A stretch of 64,000 nucleotides of DNA, from NCBI GenBank assembly GCA_002205965.3, contig NADL03000691.1:2046001-2110000 (forward strand), in the 5' to 3' direction. The position numbers were made by a program, and so were the translations under genes. This DNA comes from Kappaphycus alvarezii. Its lineage: Eukaryota; Rhodophyta; Florideophyceae; Gigartinales; Solieriaceae. This document shows positions 22,641-33,640 of this stretch, piece after piece. The notes beneath the pieces are model-generated. The model ran no database searches and was not told the origin of the DNA. It saw only the letters and a list, made by a program, of their open reading frames with translations. The first letter of the stretch is position 1, and the number at the start of each line of letters is the position of its first letter.

Positions 22641-23005
22641 TGTCGCACGACGGCGCAACAGCTTCAGCCGGGGGGTTGTAGGCCACTGCCGGTATCAGCT
22701 GTTAACGCGTTACCCCGGATTGCAAGCTCCCCGAAGCCGATATCACCACGTAGGTAGTAGTTGCTACTTTCTTTGTTCCAATTAATTCTTGTCCTTTTCG
22801 GGTTAATCCCGGTACCGGACGATCCAGGTATTTATTGAGGCTACAGAACATGTTAGATGATTACCAAATGCAAGAGGCCCGAGCGACAGCGTGAGATTAT
22901 CACACAACGGAGAGATGCATTACTCATCAGTTAGGATGAATTAGATAATCAACAATGTTGCAATGACTCTCAATTAATGAATACACCATTAAACGCATAT
23001 CCACA
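22641..23005 (-). repeat. Copia-2 5' LTR
   Basis: It is 365 bases with TGTGGATATGCG...GTGCGACA ends on the minus strand and is the partner of 17,682-18,039. The flanking TGCGC at 23,006-23,010 repeats 17,677-17,681. Confidence 0.95.
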
Positions 23006-23010
23006 TGCGC

Positions 23011-23715
23011 AGTTGCGCCAGTATCTGTGCACCAGCGATTTTTGGTATGAAAAAATTTCTCAAGATGTGAAGCTAAAGACGTGTCAATAAGCGTTAAATA
23101 TCCGTTCACGGCCTTGTTAGAGTCATTTTTCGCATTATATATATGATTCTGGTTGTTTCAAGTGCTCTCTTATCTTTTTAGGGTATTGTGACGTTTCGAC
23201 TTATTCTCGTGAGAGCGTTTATTTGGCTCGTACTTCGGGCATTGAGATTTATCAAAGCAAACAATTTTCAAATGAACTTGACGACTATATTGATAGCATT
23301 TCTTGTCATTTTTTTCGCGAGTTGTCAGTGTACAAAGATTTTTTTAATTGCCATAACGCTCATGCTTCTGGTTACGTGCAATCTCCTTTGCTACGAGCAT
23401 GCCAATAGCGGCTGACCAATCTTTGTTCATTTCCCGGATCATGTGAGGGACGCTCTCAAAGTCCTCCCTGAGACCTTGAAGCAGTGCTCGAGGCTTCTCA
23501 TCCGCACCAACTGGTTGCCCAATGACTTCCAGTTTGTTTTCGATATCAGTCAGTCGATTGCCGTATTGCATTACACCTTCATCATGGTGCATCTTGACTG
23601 AATGATACCGCTCCAAATAGGAATCTACTGCGGCTCTAGATATAGCGTTGAACCAGGCTTCTAACGTATTCCAAACTTGCGTAAGATCTTCAGGATGAAT
23701 ACCGAAGTATTGCAT
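23011..23715 (-). pseudogene. Copia-1 gag and start of protease
   Basis: The 123-residue segment at 23,344-23,715 (LEAWFNAISRAAVDSYLERY, then KMHHDEGVMQYGNRLTDIEN) matches the UBN2-type gag of copia elements, with the usual KM...V..Y...I..L spacing. Farther along the minus strand, NRWCTDTGATAHV (23,000-23,045) is a copia protease active site with the DTGA motif. It ends at the copia-2 target duplication. Confidence 0.85.
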
Positions 23716-23963
23716 TCATCGTTTATTGTCAACAGTATATCAGCCGCTGCGCGGCCCGTTAAGATACCCAGGGGAAAGTGGATGAGACCTGTGACAGATA
23801 CAATATATTAGCGGGGCCTCCCAGGTATAAGAATTCCTGTTTTGAGGTGTTCCTTTAGATATCAAAACGTTTCTAAAAAACTTCTAGGTTCTGCCTTCGA
23901 ATTTACTCTGAGCATATTCTTCATGGATTAAAAACACCCCCAATTCTCCCATAATTAAGTGAG
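23716..23963. other. Possible copia-1 5' leader, unassigned
   Basis: This 250-base stretch sits upstream of copia-1 gag, where a 5' LTR or leader would be. No matching repeat was found near 13.3-13.5 kb, so no LTR is called. Confidence 0.3.
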
Positions 23964-23999
23964 AACATGAGGAAACCCAACGTTTGTGGGTCTATCTCT

Positions 24000-25091
24000 C
24001 AGCCGTTTCTCAGATCTTCTCTCGTTCTCGGGAGACCTACACCTGGAGTAAGTGCCTCGGGCCGCGATCTCTTTATTATCTACCCGTTATCCAGATCTTT
24101 CGGCTTCCCTGTCGCCCACTTCTCAGTTTCAGCGATGTCAAACGCGGTCCCCGGCGAACGGCTCCAGTCTTCTATCTCGTCTGAGCTCCACAGTTTGACG
24201 TTTAATCAGATCTTCCGGTCATCCTCTGACCACGACAGATGTCACCTCCTTTCCGTCCGTGAGTCGTCCTCCTGTTCCGCTTTCTCAACTTTACCACACC
24301 CTCACCGCGGCACCTATCTGTCCTCGCAAGCCTGGATAGTCGCTGTCTCTCTACGCCTCGGCCGCGCGATTTTCTCTGGTCATGATCGATGTCCGGTATG
24401 TGCTCGCTGTTCCAGCAACATCGCCCCGTTGCTCGATCCCCTGGGCAAACATGCCCTCACCTGTAAGTACGAAGATGGGCAGGCTCGTCGCCACAATGTC
24501 TTGCGTAACGCTCTCCTTCGTTACTGCAAGGAGCTTGGAATTTATGCCTCTCTTGAACATCTGCTTCCTCCCCTTCCCCCTTCGTCCTCTCCCTCGTCCG
24601 CTCTTCGCATAGATCTTTATATCCCTGGTGCATATGGCATCGACCCGAAGGATATCGCTTTAAATGTCACAGTGGCCCATCCAAAGGTCACTTCCCGCGT
24701 TTCCCAGTGTGCCTATCTGGCTGCGCAGCTGCATCAATGGCTGAACGTGCGAAACACACGCACTAAGGTTTAGTCTGCCGCACGAACGATATACGGCTTC
24801 TTCCTGTTGGTATTGATGTGTTCGGTGCAATTTGGGCCGAGGGTGCGACTTTCTTCCGGCGCCTTTCTACGTTCGCTGCTGGTCGAGGCATACCTCCCCA
24901 ACGGGAGCTGAAACTCCTAATCACGCACTTTGTGTTCTGCTTGCATGGGTTGCAAGCGCGTCAAGTTCTCACCAGATACATTTCCGATTACTTCCTCTCT
25001 CATCCCCCTTCGCATGTTAGTTTCTCTGTAGTCCCCCTCAGCGTTTTCTCCCACATGATTTTTTCACATAACGTAAAGATTACACACACAC
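24000..25091 (+). mobile_element. LINE-2: 5'-truncated young LINE copy
   Basis: It is nearly identical to LINE-1 from about 8,753 to the end, starting TCAGCCGTTTCTCAGATCT and ending in an ACACACACAC tail. The 5' truncation is typical of target-primed reverse transcription. It lacks the 139-bp insert found in LINE-1, so that insert came later. The 268-residue frame at 23,967-24,773 holds the zinc motif and the endonuclease core. Confidence 0.9.
24140..25080 (+). pseudogene. LINE-2 zinc motif and restriction-like endonuclease
   Basis: The frame to 24,773 includes CPVCARCSSN, GKHALTCKYEDG, RRHNVLRNALLRYCKELG and IDLYIPGAYG then DIALNVTVAHP, where the usual Asp of DVT is replaced by Asn. A second frame from 24,818 (215 residues) opens with the continuation VFGAIWAEGATFFRRLS and runs past the LINE end into LINE-4 and L2. 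One frame change therefore separates the two halves of the nuclease domain. The reverse transcriptase is absent because of 5' truncation. Confidence 0.85.
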
Positions 25092-25280
25092 CTTTCTCAA
25101 AGTCTGATGTATTTAATTTTCCGGGTTCTAATTCTTTCGAAAGTGACGCTATCGAAACAGGGCAAGTCACCGTAAACAAGATATTTTCACCTCTTCAAGA
25201 ATTCTATAACGATCAGTTAGCTCATGTTTTGCACTATTTCTGTGCCGTAAATCGTAAGGTTAACTATCCTCTGGGGACTC

Positions 25281-26786
25281 TGATAGGGGTAAATTGTCGT
25301 GAGGAGAGATACTTAGAACCAACTACCCCAAGAAGGAGGTGTTGCAAGCGACAAAATTGCTACCGTTGTATAGTTGAACGAATAAAAAGGAGTGTATATG
25401 GAAGAGAGTTGAGAGGGCTACAATCAAGTATGGAAGGGGCAGAGTTTGCCACCTATGCTCAGTGACTAGCGTAAAGTAAATGCTTCTTGTGTCTGAATTT
25501 GACTCTCAACTTCCTAAATATTTGGGACTTGACTTGAAGTTTTCTGCCAAATTGCTTGACCTTTCCATGCGGAAGCAGTTTACTCAGCGCATATAGACTT
25601 TTTTCTATCCCTAAAATCCGAACAAAACTACAGAAGGCACCAGGAAATGCATAGAAACAATTTGTGTGGATGATATACTCTAAACAAAAGATACTTAAGA
25701 AACTAACAATCAATGAGGTCCTCTCATTCCCATTCTCTAAATCGGATCCGAACAACTTCTCTAAAATATCCATGCTGTCAAAGCAGTCCCACAAATATCT
25801 GCGAACGGCTCATAGCTCTTTATACCCTCCCGGGAGATATCTAAACTACTAAAGATATCTCCATCCGGTTCCAGCGTCGGCATCACTTGTTCCATACTCT
25901 CCAGTCCAGGCCCTACCAGTCCAACACTTTCCATGCCCCCTGTTCCCTCATCCAACTCGTCCTCGTTCTCGTCATCCTCCTCTTCCGCCTCTTCCGCCTC
26001 CTCATCCTCCTCATCATCCCCATACTCCTCGTTACTAACCTCATAGACCAATCTAGGGGCTACTCACTCCTCATAGGTCTCCCCAGCTCCCTCCTCGATG
26101 TCCCACTCCCGGCCCTTACCTGCCTACTCCGCCTCATCCTCAATAAAGAGGCGACGCACGAATTAGATGAACTTTTTCTTGGTTTGCCGGCGCAGGTAGT
26201 CCTCGCGGTCAGTAGGTCCGAAAGGGAGTAGGGGAATAGAGTTTAGGGGGCGGGGATGGCGAGTTTTGGAAATGACTTTCGATAGGCGTAGATTGGTCAT
26301 TTTGGTAGGCTTTGGGGAATAGGAGTCAATGTAGGGTGTTTTGGGTGTGTAGGGGAAGAGGTGTGATGAGAAAAATGATCGGGGACGTTTAAAACTTGGA
26401 ATAACCGGATTTAAATAGGCCCCCGGGGCAGCTTCTTTAGATTAAGAATAGGCAAAATAAATCTGCAAAATAAATCTGTAATGGATTTTGTAGTGGTTCT
26501 TTTGTGCCCTTTTTCTCAAAAAGCGAATTTGGAGGAGAAGGATAGCAAATAGGGAAAAAGAACTTGATTCGGGATCGATTCAAAGGGGTAGATATAGTAT
26601 AAAAATATCTAGATAAAATGGAAGTAAATTTGGAGAGGACCGCGGTAATGATAAGCGAGGCTCAGGGAGAACGAGGAAGGACCGTAACAATAAGCAAATT
26701 TGGACAAGGAGAGGTAGTACAGTAAACTAAAGGTCTGTAGATGACGACGACAAAAAAATTCCTTTCCTATCAGCACGTGCCTAACA
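25281..26786 (-). mobile_element. Solo LTR L2 of the acidic-ORF LTR family, 1,506 bp
   Basis: The right-hand LINE-4 sequence resumes at 26,787 and the left part stops at 25,280, which fixes both edges. On the minus strand the LTR runs TGTTAGGCACG...CCCCTATCA. The expected target duplication, GACTC on the left and CCCTC on the right, has decayed (3 of 5 match). Length and internal layout match L1. It is more diverged from L1 and L3 than they are from each other. Confidence 0.78.
25730..26300 (-). pseudogene. Acidic LTR-encoded protein, copy in L2
   Basis: The ATG complement is at 26,298-26,300, with MTNLRLS-like sequence after it. The acidic tract here is shorter and mixes Asp, Glu, Ala and Asn (EDEEAEEAEEEDDENEDELD). 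The C-terminal block again has GTGGMESVGLVGPGLESMEQ and GDIFSSLDISREGIKSYEPF. The strong conservation of the two ends against a changing middle suggests that the ends mattered in living copies. The copy is broken. Confidence 0.6.
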
Positions 26787-27644
26787 CCCTCTCGATTCAC
26801 CAATCTACGGTTTTGGTAGCTTTTTCGAACGATTAATCTGTTCAGCTGCTTTAATCTACGTGTAAACCTGCACAAGCTTGCGAGGACGAGAATAATCAGA
26901 TTTGCAACAATAATATTCTGTTCAAAGTTTTACAAGAATGCTGTAAGAAACCCATAGTTCTGCCCTTTTTGAGCATCCAATGTCTCTGACATCTGATTCG
27001 TCCCCTCTCAGAGAGTACCTTCGCATCCCTCCTGCTGACGGATTTGGCACATATTTTTTCGCATTAGATATCAGTGCAGCCCCTCCATCTTCCCCCTCTC
27101 GCGTTTACCATTCTGTCTGTGCTGGCGGCGCAACCAGTTCACATCCTGCTCACTCGGAACACACGGATTGAAGCCCTCTCTACCATAAGCACAACCTATC
27201 GTTTCTTCCTGTTGGTATTGATATTTCCGGTGCTCTGGTTACTAAGGCCTCCACTTTCTTCAGCCGTTCATTAGCGTTGCCCCAGCGTGGACTCCAAATA
27301 TTCGTCACTTATTTTTCGTCCTGATTGCGTGGAACGAAAACCGGCCCTGTTCTTAGAACACACATTCGCGATTGCTTATTTATGATACACACACGCAAGT
27401 TCTATCTCATCCTTCAATCTATTCTCGTAAAGATTCCACCACTACGGACCTCTCAAAAATGAATAATTCGGTCTATCAACATAATGAAACAACTAATATC
27501 ATACAAAAATTCTCCATGTAGTAATGTAATAGAAACAACTGCTGCATTTTCAAGTTCTTTTCAAGCAGGTGGCAAATTTGCACATATTATAGTCCAATTA
27601 AGACAATAAAGTCAATAATACAAATGGCACCAACTCACCGAGTC

Positions 27645-27905
27645 TAAATTTCTCCCAGTTGAGTTGGCAGGCAACTTGAAGTCAGTTACAGATAGTTGCA
27701 AAGTTAAAAGCAACTTCAGACCTAGGGGTCGCTTCTTTCATGCTGCTCACAGAGCATAGGTGGTATACCCTGCTCCTTCTATACTAACTTGTAGCTCTTT
27801 AAACTGTCCTCCATTCCAACCTCTTTTAGTTCGCTCAACTTCACCACAATAGCATGTTTTTTTTGCAGTAACTTCTTGGGGGAATCTATTCTGGGCATTT
27901 TTTTG
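27645..27905 (+). mobile_element. LTR fragment, plus orientation
   Basis: GAGTTGGCAGGCAACTTGAA and the following sequence to CTTGGGGGAATCTATTCTG match 10,640-10,885 and, in reverse, the 3' halves of the other LTRs in this window. Both ends are cut. It abuts the minus-strand element A, which stops here inside its integrase. Confidence 0.65.
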
Positions 27906-29900
27906 CGACAAATTACTGCTATCATTTGGTAGCTTTGTAGAGAGTAGAATTCCAGGTCGCCAGCATGCCAGGCGGGTGTAGCGAAACAAAGGGCGCTATC
28001 CAGGATGGTCCTTGTTGGAAGACCGAACTGTTCAGTTTTTTCAATTAATCTCAGGACCACTTCAGCATTGGCCTCCTCAGTTGCAACTGGTAATTGGCAT
28101 TCGGAGATATGTTTCACTCATATGAGGAGATTTTTTTTCAGAAGACGTTTCCTGGAACGGACGGGCAAAGTTGATTGACAAGGTTCTGAAAAGACCGGAA
28201 ACTGGAAAGATTAGAATCGTCCTGTACTTTCGAGTCGGAGTGAATGTTTGACAGTTTTTCCAGCTTTTCAAGAGATTTTAGACGTGATTATGAATAATCT
28301 CACGCAAAAATCTTTCTGCAATAAATTGCTTGTTTGTTGGAGATTCTGATGCCCTAAATGACCATGAAAATTCCTCAATATCTTCATTATTTCTTTCAAC
28401 GGGGCTACTTATCGAAGACCGGTACTGTTTGTGTCGGAATAGTGTACTATCTTACAATGCAAAGTTCTGTCGAGTCTTGCATGCCGAATTCTTTTGTTCA
28501 AGATCAACTTCCCTCATTTTTTGTCCATCAAAGAATTTCATTAGTCCCTGCAGATTACTTTCGTACTCGTTACCGTGTGGCACTTGAACCTCGACAATTT
28601 TTTCACTTTTATTCATTGGATTCCTCAAACGGGATAGGTAGTCAGCAGGTTGATTATTGCGTCCAAGTCTATTCGAAACTACAAAAAAATACCGTGATAA
28701 AATTTCGAGCCATCGAGCCAAGCAGCAATGCACGTATTTCTTTTGAAATGCTGTCTTGAGTGCCTGGTGATCAGTTTTTAAACTGAGTCTTTTGAGGGAT
28801 AAAAGGTAGACACGAAAATTTTCAACAGGAAGATGACAGCTAATGGTCCTTTCTCGGAGACTGAATATATATATATTTCCACATCATTCAGGTTTCAACA
28901 TGCGAATTAAATAGGGTTTAGCCTTCGTTTTTCATCTTTTTTGGACAAAATGGCATCCAGAAACCGTTCTGAGGCATCTGTGTACAAAATATTGTCTCTT
29001 GAATCCTAGAAACATGAGCATTGGAGGGACACATAACTCATCTTTAGGATAATCTAATGTAGTTTTCATTTCCTTGCTTCACAAATTCTTTCCGTTATTC
29101 GTAGATCTGAGATGTAACGGTGCTTCCGTCTTGGCGAAATATTTGACAATTCTCCGATAATATGACGTCAGACCTAGCAAACTTCGAACCTACCTCTTTA
29201 AAGCGGGCCTTGGTGCCAACTTAGCTTTCTTATTTATTTTGGAGCAACATAAATTCTTCCTTGATCGACGAGATGACTGAGTAGTTGGATAGATTCTTTC
29301 GCGAAGAATCACTTAATCAACTTAATTTTGAGGCTATATGCCGATATCACTTACAACACTGTCTTGACATCCGAAACGTTCTCATTTAAGCTTTTACAGA
29401 AAATTACCATATCATCGATATAAACTCTTGCAAATAGAAGTCCGTTCAAGAAATCTTTCATAATTCTTTGAAAAGTAGCTGTTGCATTCATCAGAAAAGA
29501 AACATTATCTCAAATATGAAGATAATAGCTTTGCTGATAAAATTCGATTACCCCTTACGATTATCATCCAAATGAATGCACCAATAGCCACTGTAAGGCT
29601 TTATTGGTATGATTATTTCCCGTTCTCCAAGTTCTCAAAGAATTCCTCCATATTTGGAATTACAAGTAGATTGGAAATCATTTTTAATTCAATTGTCGTG
29701 AGGCGACGCAAAAGCGATGTTTGTATCCTTCTTTAGTACTAAACTAATAAGAAATGGCCACAGAGACTAAAATTGCTGAATAATATTATTTTCCAGTATA
29801 CTTGTAATATTTTCCCATATAAACTGTCGTAATTCGGGGTTTGAAGTATAGGCCTATGGTGCATTGGCTAGGTATCGAGAAGGTCTAATTAGTCGTTGGA
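27906..29900 (-). pseudogene. Element A pol relics (RT, RNase H, integrase start)
   Basis: GRNNQPADYLSRLRNPMNKS (28,600-28,680) is the RNase H end, with the usual NxxADxLSR motif and a linker shared with C. EVVLRLIEKTEQFGLPTRTI (28,000-28,060) is integrase core sequence. RT sequence lies between but is worn. Confidence 0.7.
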
Positions 29901-31099
29901 AGGGATACTTGCTTATATTAGATCAGAAATTCTTTTTTTATTACTTCGGAAGTTTGAAATATATCGGAAAAGTGCTTTGGTGCAGGAGCAGGGATTTTTA
30001 GCGCTTTTCCTGAAATTCTGCGATCTTGGGCTCTTTTTTCATGATCCGTAATCTACCTATTTATAGAAACTGTTTCGCTGCGCTCATAACTTTATATATG
30101 TAAATAGTCATATTAACATATTATATTTGCAAAGTAATTCGCTTTTAACGATCTGAATACTGTCTTTTGATTGTTTTTTTAAAAAGAAACGATTTGGGGC
30201 TCAAAAAGGACCTAAAATTCCAGTCTTCGTCTGTTCCAAGCCCGAAAATCATAATAATTCCTGCCATGTTTAGTACTCCTCGATCATATGTTTTCGTTTT
30301 CCGAAAGTTTTAATTCGTTAGTGTCTTCTTTTTCATTGCTGGAAGTGAACTTCTCATCCTTGGTTTCTCTTAAATATTTCTAATGTATGCTATGACCGAA
30401 TTCTAGGGACATATTTACGGTTCTGCTTTTAATTGGAACTGAAACACTTTGGTTGCCAAATTCAATGCAAGGCCCTAGTTTTTACATTGTATGGGTTTTA
30501 TTCCATCGAATGGCAGATCAAGAATGATACGAAAGTGGATATCAACTTTTAAGTACACAAAGAACACGGAACCTTGTCAACAGTGCATATGGATATCAAT
30601 ACGGTTCCATACGCAACAGGTATTCTTCGCGTAGTTAGAATACTTTAAAGACCTAGATATGTCACCAAACCTTATGAAATAAGATTTGGAACACCAATCG
30701 AATCTAAAATGGCTTTGAGTCTCACTTCCAATGCTTTGATTTGTAACAGCTTAAGGCGTTTTGGAGCTGTCGGGTCCGAATGAAGAAAAACTTTTGCCCT
30801 CAGCAGATCAATTATAACGTTCTATTGTTTCCAGTTCTTTATTTAGACCCTCTGTGTCTCCTGCAAAAGCTGCCCAACGTTAGTCCAGTTTGGGCCGATG
30901 CAAGCTCAACTATCGAATTGCACTTCTTCACATACTCCATTAAGTCCTTCAGAATGTTTTTAAATTTCTTATTCTTTTTCATTCCCTTGGTCGGGGTAAT
31001 TTTCACTTCTGGAACAACTTGATCATACTTTTTTGTCTGGGCAGGTCCAAGTGTTGGATAATTTCCCGCATTTCATAATATAGCCTACGGTTTTCGAAA

Positions 31100-32195
31100 A
31101 TTTTCACATTTATATCTTTATTGTTGTATTTATTTGACTTTTTTCGTCAATGATAGATGCGCTACTAGCATCGGTCAAAAGTGCATCCTTTTTTTGTAAA
31201 GTTTCCAGCTCTGGTTCTGATTCTTTCTTAGTGGTGGATAATTTTGCTCACCTGTTGTTATTTGACCAGCAGCGACTTTCATTGTGCCCATAACGACCGC
31301 TCTTTCGACAAGGATATTTATATGTGGATATTCTAGACAGTTATTTAAAATAGACTAGTCTTTTGGTAGTAGAAGCAGACCTCGGCTTCCTTGGGGATCC
31401 CAGACTGGTTCTTCTTAATGGTAAGAGTAAGGCTCTACAACTGCGAGATTATCGAGTCAAGCTTATGATCGAATCCGCTTTTCAGCGGATCTTTCAAAGT
31501 TTTAAGATCGCTCCTGACAGATTTTAACGCCGCTGCACTATTAGACGGCCGTAGATAATTCTTTCCATGATGTACTATATACATCAATGGACGGTGCCCC
31601 TTCGATATCTCACTCAGCGACTGAAATATCTCCTGGTTTTTGAAGAATTATACAATGGTTCGCATCATTAAAAGTGTGAGGGTTCTTGATGAGAACGAGT
31701 TTGGATAGCCCCTTATGTTCCCTCGCCGCCTTGCTCAGTATTCCGTACTTGACCTGAGGGTTAAACGCAGCCTTTGCATAGAGATCACAAAAGTATACCA
31801 GTGAGTTTAACAAATCAAAGTTGAGAGAGGCCTCTATAGCGTAGCAAATCATATAATCTGATTCTATCTCCTTAGTATCTTCTTTCGCACGCCATTTACA
31901 TACCTCAACGCAGTTACGCGCACTCCTATTAAAGTACCACCCGTAGATAAACTTGGCTTTATGCTTAAGTTTGTCATCAGCATAGGAATAGTCGAAAATA
32001 CTTGCGGCTTTCTCTTCTTCGCTATTAGGGCGCATCAAACCATTAACAAATTTATAGAGAAACTCGTCAATGTCTTCTCTTTTGCCCCTGCGAACTTTAC
32101 ACAGGCAGCGTTGAGATCCATGGTTACAGAAAATCCCACTATAGTGTGCCTTATTAGATCGAAGCTTTAATTCCGTGGTTGTGACGACCTCCACA
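31100..32195 (-). pseudogene. Element A gag relic with zinc knuckle
   Basis: The 194-residue segment at 31,610-32,194 contains DIDEFLYKFVNGLM, EEEKAASIFDYSYADD and LSKLVLIKNPHTFNDANHC, clearly parallel to the gag pieces of B and C. A knuckle-like CRKSGRYGHNESRCW lies near 31,270-31,320. The capsid part belongs to a family I cannot name beyond Ty3/gypsy. Confidence 0.7.
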
Positions 32196-32206
32196 AGAGT
32201 ACCAAA

Positions 32207-33640
32207 TCATAGGGATAGAGCGTCACAAGGAGAAATACTCAGAGCAAATTACCCCAAGAAGAAGGGGTTGCAAGCGACAAATGTGCTACCGTAGTATAGT
32301 TGAGAGAACAGAAAAGGTTGGTAAGGACGACAGTTGATAGGACTGCAACTAGTATAAAGAAGCAGGTTTTGCCCCTCATGCTTTGTGATTAACGTCAGAA
32401 AAACAATTCTTGATTCTGACGCGTATTCTCAACTTCCTAGGTATTCAGGACTCAACTTGAAGTTGTCTTCCAACTTTCTTCAGTTCTACCGGAGAATTAG
32501 GTTTATTCAGTTTATATAGACTTTTTGAACAACCTTTAAGTCTCGAACAAACAAACTACGTACCACCAAATCCACTAAATGGAACTGTGTGAGCGGGACA
32601 GACTAACAGCAGATAATATACCCATAAATATCTAGGGTTACTCCTCACAATCATAGTACTCGATACTGGAGCCAAAAAGTTCTCCAGAATATCTCTAATC
32701 TCCGATAAAAATCTTAAAAATCTAGTCGAGCGGCGCAGAATGATAGGTAATCACCTTAGACATATCCAGTTTTTCGAATCCCTCCTCACAACATTCAAAC
32801 TTCTCTTTATCCCCGTCACAGGAGTCAGAAGTAAATATTTATCCCTCACTATATCCTCTGTTCTCCACTTCAGCTCCACCACCATCTTACACTAGTAGCT
32901 CCCATCAGTCCACCTATTCCTCATCACCTATCGATCCTCCCACATCAGCCTCAGATTCCTACTCTTCAACCGCTTCTTCTGCCTTCCCTTTCTCTACCTC
33001 CCCCTGTGCATCCTCTGCCTCCTGGAAGCAGTTCCGATGGACCCACTCCCGAACGCGCTCCCGGTTCATTCCTCTTCAGTAACTATCATAGTCAGTTGTT
33101 CCATTGTACATCAAAGCCAGGGCCTTGAGAGGGCTGCGTGCTCTCGAAGACTTGGCGATGGTGAGGGACAAGCGGATGTTAGTCATGTTGAGGGCAGAAG
33201 GGATTAAGCCGACGGGATGATTAATAGCAGTTGTTTTGCTTCAACAAAGTTCATGTCTTACTCAAAGTCGGATGATGTCCTCGAAGAGTTTCACGACTTT
33301 AGGCGAAATAAAAAATCAGAGCCAATATTGTAGTTTTGAATTTGCACGCAATCGGAGCAGTGGTAAAAAAATCTACTTGATCAAATATCGGAACTGAATT
33401 TGTAGTACGAAGCAGATCGCGAGTCTAAATATTTCCTTTTTGAAAAAGGAGAATCAAAACTATCAGAGCTAGAATGTAAAATAGAATTTTACAGTGATTT
33501 TGGATTTTTAGGAGAAACTTCCTATCAGGATTTTGTTTATAATAGAAAAAAAATGGTGTTATATTTGTTTTGAAAATCAAATTTTCTGCATGGAGATGAC
33601 AGAGGTTCGTGGGTAAGACCGCTTGCCTGCAGAAAGGACC
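32207..33640 (-). mobile_element. 5' LTR of element A (acidic-ORF type)
   Basis: The 3' edge, CCCTATGA next to TTTGGTAC, is clear at 32,207. The 5' edge is estimated from the distances seen in L1-L3. The 3' half contains TATATA at 32,513 and aligns with L1-L3. Upstream sequence aligns with element B's LTR, for example GTGCAAATTC and AAATTCAGTT segments. The copy is diverged. Confidence 0.6.
32640..33186 (-). pseudogene. Acidic LTR-encoded protein, copy in element A's LTR
   Basis: From the ATG complement at 33,184-33,186 the minus strand gives MTNIRLSLTIAKSSRA, then ALALMYNGTTDYDSY and RERVREWVHRNCFQEAEDAQ. These parallel element B's MTNLRPSFNTAKSF and RERVRELVHRHCFVEAEET. The acidic middle is weaker. 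This is the most diverged readable copy, with several breaks. Confidence 0.55.

Larger units (their letters stand above)
17682..23005 (-). mobile_element. Copia-2: complete-length Ty1/copia element nested in copia-1
   Basis: It is bounded by two direct LTRs (17,682-18,039 and 22,641-23,005). TGCGC is duplicated outside both ends (17,677-17,681 and 23,006-23,010). In minus order: gag, zinc-knuckle/protease region, integrase, RT, RNase H. Structurally it looks whole at 5.3 kb, but the coding region is broken in several places. The LTRs differ at only about a dozen places by eye, so it is younger than copia-1. Its integrase and RT belong to a copia group also common in fungi, with a VLHVVDExTRxQAxRWL-type start. 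Confidence 0.95.
13545..23715 (-). mobile_element. Copia-1: Ty1/copia element split by two insertions
   Basis: On the minus strand, pieces appear in Ty1/copia order: gag (23,344-23,715), protease region (either side of 17,682-23,005), integrase zinc domain and core (17,002-17,400, then 14,947-15,480), RT (13,840-14,400) and the end of RNase H (13,545-13,765). Two later elements split it: copia-2 in the protease region and a long solo LTR in the integrase core. Integrase before RT is diagnostic of copia. It is broken in several places. I could not find its own LTRs. It must be older than both inserts. Confidence 0.88.
23964..27450 (+). mobile_element. LINE-4: older LINE split by LINE-2 and solo LTR L2
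   Basis: Three pieces of one worn LINE lie in order. 23,964-23,999 corresponds to MTKTHVYGLS in LINE-1. 25,092-25,280 corresponds to GSDSF...FCASACK. 26,787-27,450 carries the IYGFG block and then the endonuclease domain with VGIDISGALVTKASTFFSR. LINE-2 separates the first two pieces and L2 the last two. Compared with LINE-1, about 500 bases are missing between 26,830 and 26,915. Many stops make it dead. It ends near GTAAAGATTCCACCAC. Confidence 0.75.
27906..32206 (-). mobile_element. Ty3/gypsy element A, broken and truncated
   Basis: Reading on the minus strand from its 5' LTR (32,207 upward): gag (31,100-32,195), protease (about 30,450-30,700), RT (29,050-29,900), RNase H (28,450-29,040) and the start of integrase (27,906-28,330). 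It is truncated in the integrase, where a plus-strand LTR fragment begins. The primer-binding site is just inside the LTR (TTTGGTACTCTTG). It has many breaks and looks old. It belongs to the same family as B and C by gag and linker sequence. Confidence 0.82.

Noticed and set aside
18001-23960. LTRs for copia-1
   Set aside because: Searched by eye near 13.2-13.5 kb and 23.7-23.96 kb; no matching direct repeats were found.
24818-25465. A 215-residue plus-strand gene
   Set aside because: The frame is a chance run through LINE-2, LINE-4 and the start of solo LTR L2, so it is not one gene.
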